A DNA stretch of 34,973 bases from Candidatus Nomurabacteria bacterium RIFCSPHIGHO2_01_FULL_41_71 (GCA_001785355.1 MFTQ01000010.1:1-34973); one strand, 5' to 3'. Counted from the stretch's first letter, positions 7,906 through 17,929 are shown. Notes: generated by a model from the letters alone, not told the origin. Translations and numbers: made by a program.

Positions 7906-10900
7906 CTAAAACCCCGTTCCGGCCGGAATCAACCTGCCGATAATAACATTTTCCTTCAGGCCTCGAAGATTATCCACTCCTCCTTTAATGGCATTTTCAA
8001 TCAGCACACGGTTGGTATTCTGGAAAGACGCGGCGGAAAGCCAGCTTTTGGTGCGAAGAGAAACCTCGGTAATGCCCAAAACCACCGTTTCCGCTTTAGC
8101 TTCCTTGCCGTTTTCTTTTGCCACTCTCTGATTTTCTTCGATGAAAGCGGTATTTTCCACAATATCGCCGCTCGAGAAATTGGTTTCTCCGGCGTCTTTT
8201 ATCTTGCGTCTGGAAAACATCTGGCGAATGATTATTTCCGTGTGTTTCCTCGAGATCGAGGCGCTTTGCAATTCGTAAACCTTGTTGATCTCGCGAATAA
8301 TATATTCTTCCACCACATTTTTGCCACCATATCTGAATATTTCCGCAATGTCGGCCGATCCATCGGTCAAAAGTTCGCCCTTCTCTATCCGATCGCCAAC
8401 TTTAACGATTGGTATTCTCCTAAAAGAAACTGTATATTCTATCTCGGCCGACTTGCTCGCCGCACCAGCACTTTGACGGAGCGAACTATCTTCCTTTAAA
8501 TCAGAAAGAACCTTAATAATTTTTTCCTTGCCGTCCTTATCCTTTATCTCGACAACTTCGCCGTCCGTCTGCGACACTACGGCCGGATTTTTTGGCACCC
8601 TGCGTTCGAAAATTTCTTCCACTCTGGGAAGTCCGGTGGTAATGTCCGTCCCAGCCACTCCTCCGGCATGAAATGTCCGCAGGGTAAGTTGGGTTCCCGG
8701 CTCGCCGATCGCTTGAGCGGCGATAATACCTACCGCTTCTCCCTTGGCCACCAGATGGTTTCTGCCCAAATCGAGCCCATAGCACATTTGACATAAGCCG
8801 TGAATAGTATTGCAAGTAAGAGGAGAACGGACAAAAATTTCCTCAAATCCATACTCCTCTATTTTATAAGCCTCTTCTTTGGTAACCAAGAAACCTTTCT
8901 TGTAAAGTGTTTTGCCGTTTTTATCTTTTAGATCTTCTTGAAGCACGCGTCCGCGTATATTTTTTGACAGTGAAATTTCTATGCCGGAAATATTTTCTTT
9001 ACGCACGATCTTGCCTTCTTTCGTTCCGCAATCTTCTTCCGTAATAACCACGTCTTGGGCCACATCCACCAGCCTGCGGGTCAGATATCCGGCTTTGGCG
9101 GTATTAAGCGCGGTATCCGAAGCGCCTTTTCTGGCTCCATGGGTAATCACGAAATACTCAATCGGAGAAAGTCCTTCCAGATAGCAAGGAATAATCGGAA
9201 ACTCGAGAGTTTTTCCTTGGTTGTTCTGGATCAAGCCAATCATGCCGGTCATTTGAGTTAACGAGCTCATCGTGCCCCTCGCTCCGGAAGTAAATAAATC
9301 AAAGGTGGAACCGTTCTTATCGAGAGTACCCGGCAAAACCCTTTCGATATCTTTCTTCACGCTCATCCAAATTTCAATGGTCTTTTGATATTTTTCTTCC
9401 TCTGAAAGAAGACCTTCACTCCATTGAGAAATAATTTCTTCTTCCATTTTTTTTCCTTGAGCGATGATCTTGGGCTTCTCTGAAGACACTTTAACATTGT
9501 CCAGTCCCCAAGTAGTTCCGGAAACAGTGGAATATTTGAATCCGAATTCTTTGATCTTGTCCAATACGGAAGGAGTGGAATCAATGCCGTAATGCACGAT
9601 AAGCTCGTCGACTAAGGCGGAGAGTCTTTTTTGATTCATCTCATTATTCACATAAGCGAAGTCGTTCGGCAAAATACTATTGAAAAGCAATCGGCCCACG
9701 GAGGTCTCAAAAATTCCTCCGTCAAACTTTTTATATTTGGAAGTATCGGTGGCCAGCACTTTTACTTTTGCGCGCAAAGATACTATGCCGTATTCGTAAG
9801 CGGTAATGGCCGTGTTGGGATTGGAGAAATATTTTCCCTCGCCTTTTTCTCCGTCCATGGATTTAGTCATCCAGTAAGCGCCAAGCACCACATCCATACT
9901 CGGATGCACTATTGGGTCTCCGTTTTGGGGTTTTAAAAGATTTTTATCCGCGGCCATAAGACGCGCAGCTTCACCCTGGGCTTCAGCCAGCAGAGGCACA
10001 TACACCGCCATCTGGTCCCCATCGAAATCCGCATTAAAAGCCTGGCAAACGAGCGGATGCACTTGAATAGCATTTCCTTCGATCAAGATCGGATTAAAAG
10101 CCTGAATACCGAGACGATGAAGGGTGGGGGCACGGTTAAGAAGCACAAATTTTCCTTGAATTACTTCTTCAAGCATGGCCCAGACTGCGCTTTCTCGCTC
10201 CTCGATAAGTTTATTGGCGCCGCGAATATTGAAAGCTAGTTCGGCTTGAAGAATTTTTGAGATAACAAAGGGCCTAAAAAGCTCAAGGGCCATATGCTTG
10301 GGCAATCCGCACTGATTTAATTTGAGTTGGGGTCCCACCACAATAACACTACGACCCGAATAATCCACTCTTTTACCGAGAAGATTTTGGCGGAAAAGTC
10401 CTTGTTTGGATTTTAGGTTGTCGGACAGAGACTTGAGCGGACGTTTCTGCGATTGACTCATGGCGGTAGAATCATTTTGTTTGGCAATCGAATTGTCAAT
10501 AAGCGCATCCACCGCTTCTTGGATAATTCTTTTTTCGTTTCGCAGAATCACATCCGGAGCGTTTATTTCCTTGAGCTTCTTTAGGCGATTATTACGATTG
10601 ATAACTCGACGATATAAATCATTCAAATCCGAAGTGGCATGCCGGCCACCGTCAAGCGCCACCATCGGACGCAATACCGGAGGAATAACCGGGATAACGG
10701 TGAGAAACATCCATTCCGGTCGGATATTCGCATAAGTCATGGCCCGAATCAGAGAGAGTCTCTTTTCCAGTTTTTCTTTTTCGATCGCGCTTGATTTCTC
10801 GAGCATGGCTTCCGTTGCCTTCTTGAGCTTGCTCAAATCAAGATTTTTGAAAATAGAATAAATGGCTTCCGCGCCGATATTGGCTTCAAAACAGGTTCCG

Positions 10901-11514
10901 TATTTCAAAGAGAAGTGATGGAAAGAAATCTCGTTCAGTACTTTTCCTTCATAAATCTCGCCTATTTCTTTTTTAGTCACGGTTAGCAGATTTTTCAACT
11001 TTTCTTTTGTTTCTTCATCAACCGAATTTTTGAGCTTCATCTTGTATTCCTTGTCCAACCCCTGGATAAGCGCCTCTTTTTCTTCTTCATGAACTTTGGT
11101 AATGATATAACCGGCAAAATAAATTACCTTTTCCAGATCAGAAACAGGAATATTGAGAAGAATGCTCATTCGGCTTGGAACCCCGCGCAGAAACCAAATA
11201 TGGGAAACCGGAGTGGAGAGCTCAATGTGGCCCATGCGTTCGCGACGCACTATCGAACGAGTAACTTCCACTCCGCATTTCTCGCAGATGATATCCTTGT
11301 AACGAATACGTCTGTACTTTCCGCAATAACATTCATAATCCTTTTCCGGACCGAAGATCTTCTCATCAAAAAGGCCGCCTCGTTCGCTTCGCCCGGTGCG
11401 ATAATTTATCGTCTCCGGCTTGGTAACTTCTCCGTAAGACCATTCCCTTATTTCTTCCGGAGAAGCAAGTTTGAGCGTAATGTAATCAAAATCGGTTGTA
11501 TTTAAGGTTTTCAT
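7906..11514 (-). CDS. rpoC: RNA polymerase subunit beta'
   Basis: 1202 residues, complete. The N-terminal zinc ribbon reads [14 protein letters not shown] then CEKCGVEV. The active-site loop [15 protein letters not shown] holds the three Mg-binding aspartates. The trigger-loop region is around [17 protein letters not shown]. The second zinc site is formed by DCGT and [15 protein letters not shown], and the C-terminus carries [18 protein letters not shown]. It lies 18 bp behind rpoB in one operon. Confidence 0.98.
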   Translation of the reverse strand: MKTLNTTDFDYITLKLASPEEIREWSYGEVTKPETINYRTGRSERGGLFDEKIFGPEKDYECYCGKYRRIRYKDIICEKCGVEVTRSIVRRERMGHIELSTPVSHIWFLRGVPSRMSILLNIPVSDLEKVIYFAGYIITKVHEEEKEALIQGLDKEYKMKLKNSVDEETKEKLKNLLTVTKKEIGEIYEGKVLNEISFHHFSLKYGTCFEANIGAEAIYSIFKNLDLSKLKKATEAMLEKSSAIEKEKLEKRLSLIRAMTYANIRPEWMFLTVIPVIPPVLRPMVALDGGRHATSDLNDLYRRVINRNNRLKKLKEINAPDVILRNEKRIIQEAVDALIDNSIAKQNDSTAMSQSQKRPLKSLSDNLKSKQGLFRQNLLGKRVDYSGRSVIVVGPQLKLNQCGLPKHMALELFRPFVISKILQAELAFNIRGANKLIEERESAVWAMLEEVIQGKFVLLNRAPTLHRLGIQAFNPILIEGNAIQVHPLVCQAFNADFDGDQMAVYVPLLAEAQGEAARLMAADKNLLKPQNGDPIVHPSMDVVLGAYWMTKSMDGEKGEGKYFSNPNTAITAYEYGIVSLRAKVKVLATDTSKYKKFDGGIFETSVGRLLFNSILPNDFAYVNNEMNQKRLSALVDELIVHYGIDSTPSVLDKIKEFGFKYSTVSGTTWGLDNVKVSSEKPKIIAQGKKMEEEIISQWSEGLLSEEEKYQKTIEIWMSVKKDIERVLPGTLDKNGSTFDLFTSGARGTMSSLTQMTGMIGLIQNNQGKTLEFPIIPCYLEGLSPIEYFVITHGARKGASDTALNTAKAGYLTRRLVDVAQDVVITEEDCGTKEGKIVRKENISGIEISLSKNIRGRVLQEDLKDKNGKTLYKKGFLVTKEEAYKIEEYGFEEIFVRSPLTCNTIHGLCQMCYGLDLGRNHLVAKGEAVGIIAAQAIGEPGTQLTLRTFHAGGVAGTDITTGLPRVEEIFERRVPKNPAVVSQTDGEVVEIKDKDGKEKIIKVLSDLKEDSSLRQSAGAASKSAEIEYTVSFRRIPIVKVGDRIEKGELLTDGSADIAEIFRYGGKNVVEEYIIREINKVYELQSASISRKHTEIIIRQMFSRRKIKDAGETNFSSGDIVENTAFIEENQRVAKENGKEAKAETVVLGITEVSLRTKSWLSAASFQNTNRVLIENAIKGGVDNLRGLKENVIIGRLIPAGTGF

Positions 11515-11532
11515 GGAAATTAAAATTATTTT

Positions 11533-14500
11533 TTATTTTTCTTTTGGACCATTTTTTTTCAGTTCTACTTGAAGCGCCAGCCCTCTTAAATAATTGAGAA
11601 GCACATTGAACGACGCGGGGGCATTCGGCGGACGAATAAGCTCGTTTTTAATAATGGAATCAAAGGTGGCTGAACGACCGGAAATATCGTCAGATTTAAT
11701 AGTAAGCATTTCGCGCAGAGTATAAGCCGCGCCATATCCTTCAAGCGCCCAGACTTCCATTTCTCCGAATCTCTGCCCTCCGCCCTGGGCCTTTCCTCCG
11801 AGCGGCTGCTGAGTAATCAGAGAGTAAGGACCGATAGACCGCATATGAATCTTGTCTTCCACCATGTGGTGAAGCTTGAGCATATACATGTATCCCACCG
11901 CCACATCCTGTTCGAACGGCTCGCCGTTTCTGCCGTCAAAGAGCTTCACTTTTCCATTCTCCGGCAACCCGGCTTTTTTTAGTTCTTCTTTTATCTCCTC
12001 ATGTCGCGCTCCCAGAAAAGGAGGCACTATGGCCTGATAGCCCAGAGTATTGGCCGCCATCCCGAGATGCATTTCTAAAATCTGCCCCAGGTTCATACGG
12101 GAAGGCACGCCCAAAGGAGAAAGAATAATATCGACTGGCGTTCCATCGGCCATATATGGCATATCTTCTTCCGGTAAAATAGTCGAAATAACTCCCTTAT
12201 TCCCGTGTCTGCCGGAGAGTTTGTCTCCCACGGAAATATTCCGAATTTGAGCCACTTCAATCACTATTTTTTTGATGATGCCGGCTTCAAGCGTATGTCC
12301 CAGATCGCGAGAAAATATTTTCACTCCGATTACTCGTCCTCGTTTGCCGTGTTCCACGCGAAGCGATGTATCTTTTACATCTCGCGCCTTCTCGGCAAAA
12401 ATAGAACGAAGAAGTCTTTCCTCGGGAGTAAGCTCGGTCTCGCCTTTGGGAGTGATTTTACCCACCAAAATATCATTTTCTCTCACTTCCGCGCCGATGC
12501 GCACAATCCCGTCTTCATCCAGATCTTTTAGCTTCAACTCGCCCACATTCGGAATATCTCGCGTGGTAATCTCAACTCCAAGCTTAGTATCTCGCACAGT
12601 GCAGATAAATTCTTCCACATACACGGAGGTAAATTTACTTTTTTTCACCAAGCGCTCGGAAATGATAATGGCATCCTCGTACGTGGATCCGGACCAAGAA
12701 AGAAAAGCGACGAAAATATTTTGCCCCAAGGATATTTGTCCGGAAACGGTGCTTGAGGTATCAGCCAGAAGATCTCCTTTTTTTACTTTATCTCCCACGG
12801 AAACCAGCGGACGTTGATGAAAAACAGAAAAGTTGTTATTTCGCAAAAAATTTATCAAATTGTAAGTCTTGTCTTCAACCACTATTTTCCTGGAATCAAG
12901 ATAAGACACTACCCCTTCTTCTTCAGCCACCACCAGCCTGCCTGAATCCCGGGATGCCGATTCTTCCACTCCGGTAGCCACCAATGGCGCTTCCGGCAAA
13001 ACGCACGGAACCGCCTGCTTCTGCATGTTTGATCCCATGAGCGCGCGGTTGGCATTGTTATGTTCCAGAAAAGGAATCATGGAAGTGGCAATGGAGAAAG
13101 CTTGATTGGTGGCCACATCGATAAAGTCTACGTCGTTTCTATGCACGGTACCCGGCTCGGTCTTGATACGGGCTTCTACTTTTTCCTCGGTAATCTTGCC
13201 GTTTTCGTCATAGGGAATACCGGCATGCGCGATATTATATTTCTCTTCTTCAAGCGCGTTCAAGTAAACAATTTCTCCGGTTAATTTGCCGTTCTTTACT
13301 TTTATATAAGGAGTTTCAATAATCCCGAATTCGTTTATTTTGGCATAAGTGGAAAGATGTAAAATAAGTCCGATGTTCGGACCTTCCGGAGTATGGATGG
13401 GACACACGCGCCCATAGTGCGAAGGATGCACATCACGGACTTCGAGTCCGGCTCGCTCTCTGGTAAGGCCTCCGGGGCCCAAGGCGGAAAGAGTGCGTAG
13501 ATGCTCTATCTCATAGAGCACATTTTCCTGCGCCATAAATTGAGAAAGCTGATTGGTGGTGAAAAATTCCTTTATGCGAGCCTGGAGCGGACGCTGATTT
13601 ATGATATGTATCGGAAGCGCGGTATCCACATCAATAATGGACATGCGATCCTGGATGTTTCGCTTGATCTGCATCATGCCAGTGCGGATCTTCTGCTGTA
13701 AAATTTCTCCGACAAAGCGGACCCGTCTCTGGCCCAGATGGTCTATATCATCCGCTTTCGCTCCCGGAGTATTGTTTAAATTTATAATATGAGCTATCAC
13801 GAGAAACAGATCTTCTTTGGAAATAGTCCTACGGGCAAGCTCTTTTTCTTCCATGGATTTCCCGAAACGCTGATTAAACCTGAATCGGCCGACCGGAGAG
13901 AGATCATACCTCTCGACGGTAAACAGAGAATTGATAAATTCTTTGGCGTTCTCGGCGGTAGCCATGTCTCCGTCCCGAAGACGCTTATATATTTCTATGA
14001 AAGAATCTTCCAGATTTTTTATGCCATCCTTGGATAAAGAAACCTTCATCGCTTGTTCCACTCCGGGGATATTGACTGAATCCTTAAGAATTGCTTCATT
14101 GTTCTCATAGCCCATAACGCGAAGAAGAGCTGTGGCGGGGAATTTTCTTTTTTTATCTATGCGAATGTAGATGCCTCCGTCGGATTCGGATTCTATTTCT
14201 ATCCACACGCCTCTGGCTGGAATAATTTTAGCTCCGAAATATCTCTTGCCTTTATTTTCGCTTTCGGTAAAGAAAACTCCGAACGATCTCGCAAGCTGGG
14301 GCACGATTACTCTTTCCACTCCGTTTATGATGAATGTGCCGTGAGAAGTCATAAGCGGCAATTCGGACATGAAAATCTCCTGCTCCTTGATGGTGCCGAG
14401 AACTTTGTTGGTGAGCTTTACTCTGATTTTGAGCTGACCTTGGTATGATAACTTGTTGATTTTAGAATCCTTCTCCCCGGACTTCGGCTCGGAAATGGAA

Positions 14501-14697
14501 AAAGAAGAGAACTCAATTTGAAACTTTTTTCCGGAATAATCCGATATCGGAGAAAATTCTTTGAAAACTTCCCCTATCCCATGCTCTATGAGCCACTTGA
14601 AGGATTTCACTTGGGCCTCAATTAAATTCGGAAATTTAACCAGGGGCTTCTTGTACCTGGAGAAATACTTCTTGGGACGGCTTATTTTGGTATGCAT
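11533..14697 (-). CDS. rpoB: RNA polymerase subunit beta
   Basis: 1054 residues, a compact beta subunit without large lineage insertions. Landmarks are LSQFMAQENVLYEIEHLRTL followed by SALGPGGLTRERAG (rifampicin-binding region), YGRVCPIHTPEGPNIGL, GDKLSGRHGNKGV and the C-terminal GGKAQGGGQRFGEMEVWALE. It begins an apparent transcription unit rpoB-rpoC-dnaG-rpoD, with a consensus promoter about 95 bp upstream. The usual rplKAJL genes do not precede it; instead a wHTH/Cas2-like gene on the same strand lies upstream. Several residues of the rifampicin pocket differ from E. coli. Confidence 0.98.
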   Translation of the reverse strand: MHTKISRPKKYFSRYKKPLVKFPNLIEAQVKSFKWLIEHGIGEVFKEFSPISDYSGKKFQIEFSSFSISEPKSGEKDSKINKLSYQGQLKIRVKLTNKVLGTIKEQEIFMSELPLMTSHGTFIINGVERVIVPQLARSFGVFFTESENKGKRYFGAKIIPARGVWIEIESESDGGIYIRIDKKRKFPATALLRVMGYENNEAILKDSVNIPGVEQAMKVSLSKDGIKNLEDSFIEIYKRLRDGDMATAENAKEFINSLFTVERYDLSPVGRFRFNQRFGKSMEEKELARRTISKEDLFLVIAHIINLNNTPGAKADDIDHLGQRRVRFVGEILQQKIRTGMMQIKRNIQDRMSIIDVDTALPIHIINQRPLQARIKEFFTTNQLSQFMAQENVLYEIEHLRTLSALGPGGLTRERAGLEVRDVHPSHYGRVCPIHTPEGPNIGLILHLSTYAKINEFGIIETPYIKVKNGKLTGEIVYLNALEEEKYNIAHAGIPYDENGKITEEKVEARIKTEPGTVHRNDVDFIDVATNQAFSIATSMIPFLEHNNANRALMGSNMQKQAVPCVLPEAPLVATGVEESASRDSGRLVVAEEEGVVSYLDSRKIVVEDKTYNLINFLRNNNFSVFHQRPLVSVGDKVKKGDLLADTSSTVSGQISLGQNIFVAFLSWSGSTYEDAIIISERLVKKSKFTSVYVEEFICTVRDTKLGVEITTRDIPNVGELKLKDLDEDGIVRIGAEVRENDILVGKITPKGETELTPEERLLRSIFAEKARDVKDTSLRVEHGKRGRVIGVKIFSRDLGHTLEAGIIKKIVIEVAQIRNISVGDKLSGRHGNKGVISTILPEEDMPYMADGTPVDIILSPLGVPSRMNLGQILEMHLGMAANTLGYQAIVPPFLGARHEEIKEELKKAGLPENGKVKLFDGRNGEPFEQDVAVGYMYMLKLHHMVEDKIHMRSIGPYSLITQQPLGGKAQGGGQRFGEMEVWALEGYGAAYTLREMLTIKSDDISGRSATFDSIIKNELIRPPNAPASFNVLLNYLRGLALQVELKKNGPKEK

Positions 14698-14711
14698 ATT
14701 ATTAAAATCAA

Positions 14712-14731
14712 AAAGGCCCTACTAAGGCTTT
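14712..14731 (-). promoter_or_regulatory. Possible attenuator hairpin in the rpoB leader
   Basis: On the minus strand AAAGCC, a short loop and GGCCTTTTT form a 6-bp stem with one bulged base followed by five T, between promoter and rpoB start. It is weak; it could be a partial terminator or chance. Confidence 0.3.
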
Positions 14732-14791
14732 AAAATGATAATAAAACGGAGATTGCATCCAAAACTCAATCAATGAATCTTTATTACCGAG

Positions 14792-14819
14792 AGTATACTC
14801 TTTTTGAATTCTTTGTCAA
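14792..14819 (-). promoter_or_regulatory. Promoter of the rpoB-rpoC-dnaG-rpoD unit
   Basis: Minus strand: TTGACA (14819-14814), 16-bp spacer, TATACT (14797-14792). The predicted transcript has an untranslated leader of almost 90 nt, unlike the short leaders of most other genes here. Confidence 0.8.
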
Positions 14820-14867
14820 CCATATATAGAGATCCCCAATTTGATCACTTTCTCCCCTTCTTCCCAA

Positions 14868-14905
14868 TAGTACAACTTCTTCGCATATGCTAGAATCTTA
14901 TACAA
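14868..14905. repeat. 38-bp palindrome B-down (centre CATATG)
   Basis: Imperfect palindrome 9 bp beyond the stop of copy B. In inverted orientation it matches B-up at 15521-15558 at about 27 of 38 positions, best around AAGATT and TAGCATATGCG. Confidence 0.75.
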
Positions 14906-14914
14906 TTCAAAAAT

Positions 14915-15520
14915 TTAAAGGTGGAAATAATTTCTGAGTTTTTCTTCTCTCAATAAATTTTCTACGGTTAAAATCTCTACGAACTTACTTACTCCGAAGA
15001 AATCGGCAATGAAAATAATTTCATCTTTACAGGGATAAGGAAAAATCCAGGCAGATTTCTGGAATTTGAAGAAATTTAATTCCTTTAAATGATAACGCAG
15101 GGCTTCCCTGCCTTTGGTAAATCGCATTGGAATATCAAAAATGACCAATCTCCATTTGCCATCCCATTTTTTTTGTTTTTTGATTTCCATTAGATCAATA
15201 GCGAAGGCTCTTAATCTCATTTTTCCCTTTTTAGTAATTTTAACAACTGTTTTTCCATTTTTGTCGCAGATATATTCGATCAACTTCTGATTTTTGATAT
15301 TATTAACAGCGCTTTTGATTTGTATTTTAGAATATTTTTTAGAACCCTTAAACATTTTAAAACATTGAACCGCATTACCCATAGCTGAAGCCCCTAAGAC
15401 AAGAATCGGAATTGAAGCGATAGCCAACACACACAGGGCAACTGTGGCGATTTTGGCTTCAGTTGTCTCAGAATTTAAGAAGTCTCTCAACTTTTCCGTA
15501 TAATTATCTTTGTCCGCCAT
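14915..15520 (-). CDS. wHTH protein with PaaX/Cas2-like domain and N-terminal membrane segment (copy B)
   Basis: 201 residues. It differs from copies A and C in carrying a clear hydrophobic segment (about 22-48, TVALCVLAIASIPILVLGA) before the winged helix (about 55-105, ending NGKTVVKITKKGKMRLRAFA). The C-terminal Cas2-like domain reads WDGKWRLVIFDIPM, then FFKFQKSAWIFPYPCKDEI, and is close to copy A (shared FDIP and YPC). Flanked by its own palindrome pair. The start is fixed by the promoter: an extended -10 (TGCTATAAT, plus-strand positions 15530-15538) lies 9 nt before the ATG inside the upstream palindrome. Inferred role: membrane-tethered or signal-responsive autoregulator. Confidence 0.75.
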   Translation of the reverse strand: MADKDNYTEKLRDFLNSETTEAKIATVALCVLAIASIPILVLGASAMGNAVQCFKMFKGSKKYSKIQIKSAVNNIKNQKLIEYICDKNGKTVVKITKKGKMRLRAFAIDLMEIKKQKKWDGKWRLVIFDIPMRFTKGREALRYHLKELNFFKFQKSAWIFPYPCKDEIIFIADFFGVSKFVEILTVENLLREEKLRNYFHL

Positions 15521-15558
15521 ATGTACAAGATTATAGCATATGCGGAATTTTTATACAT
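15521..15558. repeat. 38-bp palindrome B-up (centre CATATG), containing the promoter of copy B
   Basis: Imperfect palindrome abutting the start codon of copy B, with outer arms ATGTA / TACAT and core GCATATGC. It contains the extended -10 TGCTATAAT of the gene, so occupancy would shut the promoter. Confidence 0.78.
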
Positions 15559-15634
15559 AGTGGATTATCCATCAACATTGTGTTCATATTGTGATAAATC
15601 AAAAAAATATTAAATATATGTTAATATATTATTC

Positions 15635-16012
15635 ATGGATCAGGGTCCGCCAAAACCGGTTATACGTGTGGTTGAAAATGGCATAGAAAGGGATGAAAGT
15701 CCCATACTTGTTTTTGTTGATGGAAAAAATAGATTATATAAACGAGAGATAGGAGAAATGATGGAAAATGGAGATATAACAAAAAATAATATTGCGATGT
15801 GGGCAGGAGAAAATGAAGCAATAATTGATTCCAGAGCTTATGAAGTTCTTAAAAAAAAATGCGGTAATGATATAAAAAAACTTAAATCATACCTCAAGGC
15901 AATTCTTGATTTTGAATTAACGCATTCGGATAATCCGGAACGCCACAAGAACAGATTGCCGATAGAAAAAGAGATACTGGTATTATTGGAAGAAGGCGGT
16001 TATTTTATTTAG
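15635..16012 (+). CDS. Hypothetical protein, 125 residues
   Basis: I do not recognise the family. It is soluble and charged, with no signal peptide or membrane segment. The N-terminal half reads as short beta strands (PVIRVVENGIERDESPIL, VFVDGKNRLYKREIGEM) and the C-terminal half as helices (EVLKKKCGNDIKKLKSYLKA), ending LEEGGYFI. It is AT-rich, with AT-rich sequence before the ATG. It converges with trmD and their coding ends overlap by 8 bp (16005-16012). It is divergent from copy B, so the 114-bp gap between them holds B's palindrome and presumably this gene's promoter. Confidence 0.6.
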   Translation: MDQGPPKPVIRVVENGIERDESPILVFVDGKNRLYKREIGEMMENGDITKNNIAMWAGENEAIIDSRAYEVLKKKCGNDIKKLKSYLKAILDFELTHSDNPERHKNRLPIEKEILVLLEEGGYFI

Positions 16013-16658
16013 ACTTCTTCCACTCTTTTATCTTCTTGTGATCTCCAGAAAGAAGAATTTTGGGAACTCTATAATTTTTCCCTTTCCATTTTAGAATCTC
16101 CGGACGAGTATAAACCTCGCTCGAGGAGATTCGTTCTTCTTCAAGCGATTCATACTTGCCTAAGACTCCTGGAATCTGGCGGGAAATAGAATCGATCAAT
16201 ACCATAGCTGGCAATTCTCCACCGGTCAAAACATAATCTCCTATTGAAATCGGTTCAGCGCGTAGAATTTTTTGCACCCTCGCATCTATGCCCTCGTAGC
16301 GGCCGGATATTAAAATCATATCGGTGTATTTTTGCTTTACCAATTTTTTGGCATAAGCAGTATCGAATTTTTTTCCGGATGGAGAAAAAATTATTACTTT
16401 GGTTCTCCTTTTAATATCGAGGGGAGTCCTCGATATTTTGATTTTTGAAAATGCTTTAAGGAAGAGTTCCGGCCGGAGCACCATTCCCGGTCCGCCGCCG
16501 TAGGGCCGGTCATCCACCCGACGCTTCGGCTCGCACAAATCCATCGGATTATAAAATCTAATTTTTATTTTTTTATCTTTAACAGCTCGCCCAATAACAG
16601 ACTCTTTGAGATAAGAATCGAACATTTCCGGAAAAATTGTGATTATATGAAAACGCAC
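16005..16658 (-). CDS. trmD: tRNA (guanine-37-N1)-methyltransferase
   Basis: 217 residues, shorter than the roughly 250 of E. coli because the C-terminal domain is trimmed. SPOUT-fold motifs are clear: FHIITIFPEMFDSYL at the N-terminus, RRVDDRPYGGGPGMVLRPE, LISGRYEGIDARV and the knot EPISIGDYVLTGGELPAMVL. It methylates G37 next to the anticodon with S-adenosylmethionine, preventing +1 frameshifts. Its first base overlaps the last base of the KH-protein gene, so the two are translationally coupled. Confidence 0.95.
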   Translation of the reverse strand: MRFHIITIFPEMFDSYLKESVIGRAVKDKKIKIRFYNPMDLCEPKRRVDDRPYGGGPGMVLRPELFLKAFSKIKISRTPLDIKRRTKVIIFSPSGKKFDTAYAKKLVKQKYTDMILISGRYEGIDARVQKILRAEPISIGDYVLTGGELPAMVLIDSISRQIPGVLGKYESLEEERISSSEVYTRPEILKWKGKNYRVPKILLSGDHKKIKEWKKSK

Positions 16659-17011
16659 TAAATTCCCTTCAATTCCTCCATCGCCTCGTCCACGGTCTTC
16701 ATCGTAGGAGAAGAGGTAGGGTAACTGTCATGTCTCGGCTCTGTCCTCATGCCACCCGTGCCACCTTCGGGCTCGTTGATTTTCAAATTTACCCGGGCAT
16801 TATTCTTCATACCGATAATGCGAAGCAGAGTGCGGATGGCCTTGGCGGTATTGCCCATACGACCGATAATCTTACCCATATCGGCGGGATTCACGGTAAG
16901 GGTGATAAGCACTCCCATCTCGTCCACCACGCGGTTTATCTTCACGTCATCCGGGTTGTCGACCAAAGCTTTCACTACATACTCCAGAAATACCTTGTCA
17001 GCGTCTTGCAT
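16658..17011 (-). CDS. khpA: KH-domain RNA-binding protein (KhpA-like)
   Basis: 117 residues. The first ~77 form a KH domain with the GxxG loop in GKIIGRMGNTAKAIRTLL, which is the KhpA (YlqC) family found between rpsP and rimM/trmD in many bacteria. A tail of about 35 residues (EGGTGGMRTEPRHDSYPTSS onward) exceeds the usual ~76-residue length and is probably flexible. Known KhpA proteins bind RNA, often as partners of KhpB, and affect cell division and translation. The tail's role is unknown. Confidence 0.88.
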   Translation of the reverse strand: MQDADKVFLEYVVKALVDNPDDVKINRVVDEMGVLITLTVNPADMGKIIGRMGNTAKAIRTLLRIIGMKNNARVNLKINEPEGGTGGMRTEPRHDSYPTSSPTMKTVDEAMEELKGI

Positions 17012-17088
17012 GTCTTTTTTTTGCAGAATTATTTATTTTTTAATGTAATCAGTTTCCCGACTAGAAAACTTTAATTCAGTATATAGGA

Positions 17089-17397
17089 TTATTTGGCCGC
17101 TTTCAACTCTTTTCTCTTTTTGGTCGGCTTTTTCTTGGGAAGAACATTTATCTTCTTGCCCTGTATTACTCCCCTCGCCACCAGGAAATTATGCATGGTA
17201 TCCGAGAGCTTGGCTCCGAGAGAAATAAGATTCTTGATCCGATCCACCTCGAGTTCCGCCTGGCCGGACTTGGGATTGTAAGTGCCGACGATCTCCAAAA
17301 ATTTTCCGCTCTTGGCGCTGTTCTTCGAATCCGTCAAAACCACCCGAAAAGACGGGTCATTTTTTCTGCCTATTCTTTGCAATCTGATTTTTAGCAT
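17089..17397 (-). CDS. rpsP: 30S ribosomal protein bS16
   Basis: 102 residues, a typical bS16: MLKIRLQRIGRKNDPSFRVV, then FLEIVGTYNPKSG and LISLGAKLSDTMHNFL, with a basic C-terminal tail (PKKKPTKKRKELKAAK). First gene of the conserved rpsP-khpA-trmD order. rimM, normally between khpA and trmD, and rplS after trmD are absent at this locus. Confidence 0.96.
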   Translation of the reverse strand: MLKIRLQRIGRKNDPSFRVVLTDSKNSAKSGKFLEIVGTYNPKSGQAELEVDRIKNLISLGAKLSDTMHNFLVARGVIQGKKINVLPKKKPTKKRKELKAAK

Positions 17398-17445
17398 TTC
17401 TGGAGTTTAATATAAAAAATTTAAAAAAGCAATATAAATAAAAGT

Positions 17446-17478
17446 GGGGCGCCCGCGAAGAGATCTCGCGAACGCCCC
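17446..17478 (-). terminator. Terminator of the GC-rich cassette gene
   Basis: GGGGCG / CGCCCC stem extended by an inner TCGCGA-type pairing, followed on the minus strand by an AT-rich stretch with T-runs. It lies 8 bp after the stop of the 17486-17929 gene and before rpsP's upstream region. Confidence 0.7.
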
Positions 17479-17485
17479 AACGGCC

Positions 17486-17929
17486 TTACCGGCGGTACAC
17501 GTAATTTGTACCGCCGTCGCCGTGGCCGCCGTGGCCACGACTCGCGGGGAAACGTTCCCCGCTAAAAAAATATCCGCCGCCGTAGGTGCCGTAGCACCAC
17601 GACGACGGGAACCAACCCCCGCAGGGGTTGGCGGCCTTGGCTCTCGCCTCGGCCGCCTTGGCCGCCGCTTTCGCGGCGGCCTCAGCCCTGCGGGCCTCGA
17701 GACGGCGAGCCTCGAGGCAAAATTTTGCCGCCTCCTTGGGCGGCAGGGACGCCACCGCCGCCGTGAGGCAGGCGGAGGCGTCCCCGAACAGAACGCTCGA
17801 GGGGTGGGCCGCCCCCTCAAGCGTCTGGGCGGAGGCAGGTTCCGCCCACAAAACCGCCATCATTACCGCCACAATGGCGGTAATGATGGCGACGGCCAGC
17901 CATGGCTGGCCGTTTTTTTGATCGCTCAT
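17486..17929 (-). CDS. GC-rich, hairpin-dense gene for a small exported protein
   Basis: 147 residues from the ATG at 17929, chosen because AAGGAG lies 6 nt upstream and a perfect promoter precedes it. The protein has an N-terminal membrane or signal segment (about 8-28) with a likely cleavage site after ASA. Then come an Ala/Glu/Arg/Lys helix (EAAKFCLEARRLEARRAEAA and onward) and a Gly/Trp/Tyr/Cys-rich end (CGGWFPSSWCYGTYGGGYFF). No family recognised. GC content is far above the neighbours. The DNA contains at least eight perfect stems of 7-17 bp, including 17855-17871/17875-17891 and a 22-bp perfect palindrome at 17892-17913. It could be a transferred gene, or an RNA whose structure is what matters. 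Confidence 0.6.
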   Translation of the reverse strand: MSDQKNGQPWLAVAIITAIVAVMMAVLWAEPASAQTLEGAAHPSSVLFGDASACLTAAVASLPPKEAAKFCLEARRLEARRAEAAAKAAAKAAEARAKAANPCGGWFPSSWCYGTYGGGYFFSGERFPASRGHGGHGDGGTNYVYRR

